NCBI GenBank assembly: GCA_039649115.1
Contig: JBBWZQ010000327.1
Coordinates: forward strand, 1 to 14,398
Source: DATEJJ01 sp039649115
GTDB taxonomy: Bacteria; Actinomycetota; Actinomycetes; Mycobacteriales; Micromonosporaceae
Reading direction: 5' to 3'
Length of the DNA: 14,398 bases
Shown: positions 12,078 to 14,398 of the stretch, piece after piece
Layout of the letters: the number at the start of each line of letters is the position of its first letter
Numbering within the stretch: the stretch's first letter is position 1
Notes under the pieces: generated by a model
What the model was told of the DNA's origin: nothing
Seen by the model: the letters and a program-made list of their open reading frames with translations, nothing else
Database searches by the model: none
Position numbers and translations under genes: made by a program

Positions 12078-12732
12078 GGCGATCGTCCGCGGCCCCGAGG
12101 CGGTCGACGTGACCGTGGCGCGGTTCAACGTGGACCTGCGCGGCACCCCCCGGGCGCCCACCGAGCTGACCGAACGGGTGCGGGCGCAGGCCCGGGCGAC
12201 GGGGTACGCGGAGGGTTGGGGCGAAGGGCAGCAGGCGGCGCAGCTCGCGGCGCAGGCCGTGGCGCTGCAGCAGGCCGCCGGCGCGCGGCTGGCGGACCTG
12301 GCCCGGGCGGCGGCGTTCGACCGGGCGGTCGCCGCGGTGGTGGGCGCCGTCGGGAACATGGAGCGGCGTGCGGTACTGGACGTCGCGGCGCTGGAGGACC
12401 GGGTGCTGCAGGCCGCCTGGCAGATCGCCGAGACGCTGCTGGGCCGGGAACTGGCGATCGCCGCCGAGCCCGGCCGCGACGCGCTGCGCCGCGCGATGTC
12501 GCTCGTGCCGCCGGACGGGCCGGTCACCGTCCTGCTGAACCCGGACGACTACCTGATCCTCACCGGCTCGACCGCACCCGAGTGCGGGCAGGTGCACAAC
12601 GGCCGGCCGGTGCTCCTGCGCCCGAACCCGGGGCTGGCCGCGGGCGACGCGCTCGCCGAGTGCGCGATGACCACAGTGGACGCTCGGCTGGCCTCCGCCG
12701 TCGAGCGCGTACGGAAGGCGCTGGAAGCGTGA
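12067..12732 (+). CDS. fliH: Flagellar export-ATPase regulator FliH
   Basis: Stator-like peripheral protein (221 aa from this start) that dimerises, binds the ATPase FliI and links it to the C ring. Features: a basic/Ala-rich N-terminal coiled coil with GYAEGWGEGQQAAQLAAQAVALQQAAG, including a GxxxG-type GWGEG segment characteristic of FliH, followed by ALEDRVLQAAWQIAETLLGRELA and a C-terminal domain (PDGPVTVLLNPDDYLIL). The ATG at 12067 is preferred because GAGGA ends 5 nt upstream. GTG at 12052 and ATG at 12061 are in frame and possible. It overlaps fliG by 11 nt from this start and fliI by 4 nt (GTGA). Assignment rests on domain pattern plus position between fliG and fliI. Confidence 0.92.
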   Translation: MSTEAIVRGPEAVDVTVARFNVDLRGTPRAPTELTERVRAQARATGYAEGWGEGQQAAQLAAQAVALQQAAGARLADLARAAAFDRAVAAVVGAVGNMERRAVLDVAALEDRVLQAAWQIAETLLGRELAIAAEPGRDALRRAMSLVPPDGPVTVLLNPDDYLILTGSTAPECGQVHNGRPVLLRPNPGLAAGDALAECAMTTVDARLASAVERVRKALEA

Positions 12733-14048
12733 CCACGAGCCTGGACCAGCGGCTGGACGGTGCGCTGCGGGCCGCCCGCCCGCAGGCGTACGGGAAGGTC
12801 GCCAGCGTCGTCGGGCTGTGCGTGACGGTCGCCGGAGTCAACGCGCGGGTAGGCGAGCTGGTCCGCGTGGGCGACGGGTCCGACGCGGTGGCGGCCGAGG
12901 TGGTGGCGCTGGACGGTGACCGCCTGCGCTGCCTGCCACTGGGCCCGCTGGCGGGCATCGGCACGGGCAGCCACGCGGTGGCCACCGGAGCGCCGCTGCG
13001 GGTACCGGTCGGACCGGCGCTGCGCGGGCGGGTGCTGGACGGGCTGGGCCGCCCGATGGACGGCAAGGGCTCGCTGGCCGGCTGCGAGTGGGCGGCGGTC
13101 GACCTCGCTCCCCCCTCCGCGCTGCAGCGGCAGCGGGTCAGCCAGCCGCTGCCGTTGGGGGTACGCGCGCTGGACACACTGATCCCCTGCGGACGTGGCC
13201 AGCGGTTGGGCATCTTCGCGGGCTCGGGCGTGGGCAAGTCCAGCCTGCTCTCGATGATCACGCGGAACACCGAGGCCGAGATCACCGTGGTGGCTCTGGT
13301 CGGCGAGCGTGGCCGGGAGGTGCGCGAGTTCCTGGAGAACGACCTGGGCCCGGCGGGGCTGGCCCGCTCGGTGGTGGTCGTGGCCACCTCCGACCAGCCG
13401 CCACTGGTGCGGCTGCGGGCCGGCTTCGTCGCCACCCGCATCGCCGAGTCCTTCCGCGACCGGGGGCGCGATGTGCTGCTGCTGATGGACAGCGTGACCC
13501 GGGCGGCCATGGCGCAGCGCGAGGTCGGGCTGTCGGTCGGCGAGCCGCCGGCCACCCGCGGGTACCCGCCGTCGGTCTTCGCGATGCTCGCCCAGCTGCT
13601 GGAGCGGGCCGGACCGGGGGTTCGGGGCAGCATCACCGGCCTGTACACCGTGCTGGTCGAGGGCGACGACCACAACGAGCCGATCGCGGACGCCGCACGG
13701 TCCATTTTGGACGGACACGTCGTGCTGGACCGCCGGCTGGCCAGCGCCGGGCACTTCCCGAGCATCGACGTGCTGGAGTCGGTCTCCCGCGTGGCGCCCG
13801 CGGTGACCACAGTGGACCAGCGCGGCGACGCCACCTCGCTGCGCCGGCTGCTCGCCGCGCACCGCGAGGTGCGCGAGCTGGTCGAGATCGGCGCCTACGT
13901 GCCGGGCAGCAACCCGGAGGCCGACCGGGCGCGCGCGCTGTGGCCGGGCATCGAAGGCTTCCTGCAACAGGACATGGCGCAGCGGGCGACCGCCGCCGAG
14001 GCATGGGCCGCCCTGCGCGCCCTCGTGGATGGGGGCGACCATGAGTAG
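12729..14048 (+). CDS. fliI: Flagellum-specific export ATPase FliI
   Basis: 439-aa ATPase powering unfolding and delivery of flagellar export substrates, related to the F1 beta subunit. The GTG start at 12729 overlaps the fliH stop as GTGA; an open frame continues far upstream but would run over fliH. Walker A is GSGVGKSS (residues 165-172), the catalytic Glu is in GERGREV (193), and Walker B is VLLLMDSVTR (249-258). Also diagnostic are GEPPATRGYPPSVFA, TVLVEGDDHNEPIADAARSILDGH, and RALDTLIPCGRGQRLGIF. The N-terminal beta-barrel domain is about residues 20-95. fliJ begins inside the last codons, on an 8-nt overlap. Confidence 0.98.
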   Translation: MTTSLDQRLDGALRAARPQAYGKVASVVGLCVTVAGVNARVGELVRVGDGSDAVAAEVVALDGDRLRCLPLGPLAGIGTGSHAVATGAPLRVPVGPALRGRVLDGLGRPMDGKGSLAGCEWAAVDLAPPSALQRQRVSQPLPLGVRALDTLIPCGRGQRLGIFAGSGVGKSSLLSMITRNTEAEITVVALVGERGREVREFLENDLGPAGLARSVVVVATSDQPPLVRLRAGFVATRIAESFRDRGRDVLLLMDSVTRAAMAQREVGLSVGEPPATRGYPPSVFAMLAQLLERAGPGVRGSITGLYTVLVEGDDHNEPIADAARSILDGHVVLDRRLASAGHFPSIDVLESVSRVAPAVTTVDQRGDATSLRRLLAAHREVRELVEIGAYVPGSNPEADRARALWPGIEGFLQQDMAQRATAAEAWAALRALVDGGDHE

Positions 14049-14398
14049 GTTCCGGCTGGGGGCGGTGCTGCGGGCACGGCTGGCACAGGAGGACGCGGCG
14101 AAGAGCGAGGTGGCGCGCGCGCGGCAGGATGCGGCGCAGGCCGCCGAGTTCGCCCGCCACCAGGGCCGGCGGCTGCGGGCGCGGGGGGTGCCGGTGGACG
14201 GCAGCGCCCGAGCGATCGCGGCGGCGCTCGCTGCCCGGCACTCGCTGGCCATCGCACTGGCCGAAGCGGACCAGCTGGCGGACGAGGCGCGGGACCGCAC
14301 CGCGGACCAGATCGCCGTGCTGGCCGAGGCGGCCAAGGCGCGGCGCAGCGTGGAGCGGTTGGCCGAGCGGTACACCGCCGCGGGGCAACTGCGCGAGC
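14041..14398 (+). CDS. fliJ: Flagellar export protein FliJ (3' end beyond the window)
   Basis: The ATG at 14041 opens a frame that stays open to the window edge (119 codons). The product begins MSRFRLGAVLRARLAQEDAAKSE and is almost wholly charged/Ala-rich helix: VARARQDAAQAAEFARHQGRRLRARG, then ADQLADEARDRTADQIAVLAEAAKARRSVERLAERY. This long antiparallel coiled coil, and the closing KxRRxVERLxER pattern, are typical of FliJ. FliJ fits into the FliI ring like the gamma subunit in F1-ATPase and connects it to the export gate. It overlaps fliI by 8 nt, and FliJ normally follows FliI. The C-terminus lies outside the window. Confidence 0.9.
   Translation, partial: MSRFRLGAVLRARLAQEDAAKSEVARARQDAAQAAEFARHQGRRLRARGVPVDGSARAIAAALAARHSLAIALAEADQLADEARDRTADQIAVLAEAAKARRSVERLAERYTAAGQLRE

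Noticed and set aside
9060..12527. 1155-codon minus-strand open frame opposite flgC to fliH
   Set aside because: Antisense shadow of five conserved flagellar genes; no ribosome binding site or recognisable domain.
12216..12728. In-frame upstream extension of fliI
   Set aside because: It would overlap almost all of fliH and is Arg/Gly-rich. The GTG at 12729 overlaps the fliH stop and begins at the conserved FliI N-terminus.

Overview
The window is a piece of a flagellar gene cluster from a high-GC actinobacterium. Coding DNA is strongly GC-biased, GTG starts are common, and long spurious open frames lie antisense to real genes. Gene order and protein types (flgN-flgK-flgL-fliW-csrA divergent from a sigma-28 gene, then fliC, fliD, fliS, flgB, flgC, fliE, fliF, fliG, fliH, fliI, fliJ) fit the zoospore flagellar cluster of Actinoplanes and relatives (Micromonosporaceae). 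The family assignment is from memory of that gene order, not from a database search.

Layout. Bases 1-235 are non-coding: GC-rich tandem repeats, then alternating inverted repeats that probably end the left operon. From 3638 down to 236 a minus-strand operon encodes FlgN (hook-filament junction chaperone), FlgK and FlgL (junction proteins), FliW and CsrA (flagellin-level regulators), with genes touching or overlapping by a few bases. A 237-bp divergent control region follows. To its right lie the sigma-28 gene fliA, the flagellin gene fliC and a strong hairpin terminator. After that come fliD (cap), fliS (flagellin chaperone) and a small FliT-position gene. From 8406 to the right edge runs a tightly packed basal-body and export operon, flgB-flgC-fliE-fliF-fliG-fliH-fliI-fliJ; fliJ is cut by the window end.

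Regulation visible in the sequence. Three sigma-28-like promoters share a CTCA box and a 16-nt spacer before a GCCGAT-like box: one for flgN-csrA, one for fliC and one for flgB. The leaders of fliC and flgB each carry three ANGGA motifs, the core CsrA-binding sequence. In each leader the first motif sits in the loop of a hairpin predicted at or near the 5' end of the mRNA, and the last overlaps the ribosome binding site. The leader of the csrA-containing operon has none. The simplest reading is that FliA makes all three transcripts, and CsrA, released or sequestered by FliW and flagellin, then controls translation of flagellin and possibly also of the whole basal-body operon. The ribosome binding site of fliA is buried in a 9-bp hairpin, which suggests another post-transcriptional checkpoint. 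Control of the basal-body operon by CsrA would go beyond the well-known Bacillus case and is the most interesting candidate here.

All genes except fliJ (truncated by the window) look intact. The only coding oddities are an AT-rich patch with a TTA codon in flgL, Asp-to-Glu changes at the FliG torque site, and a C-terminal extension on FliA.
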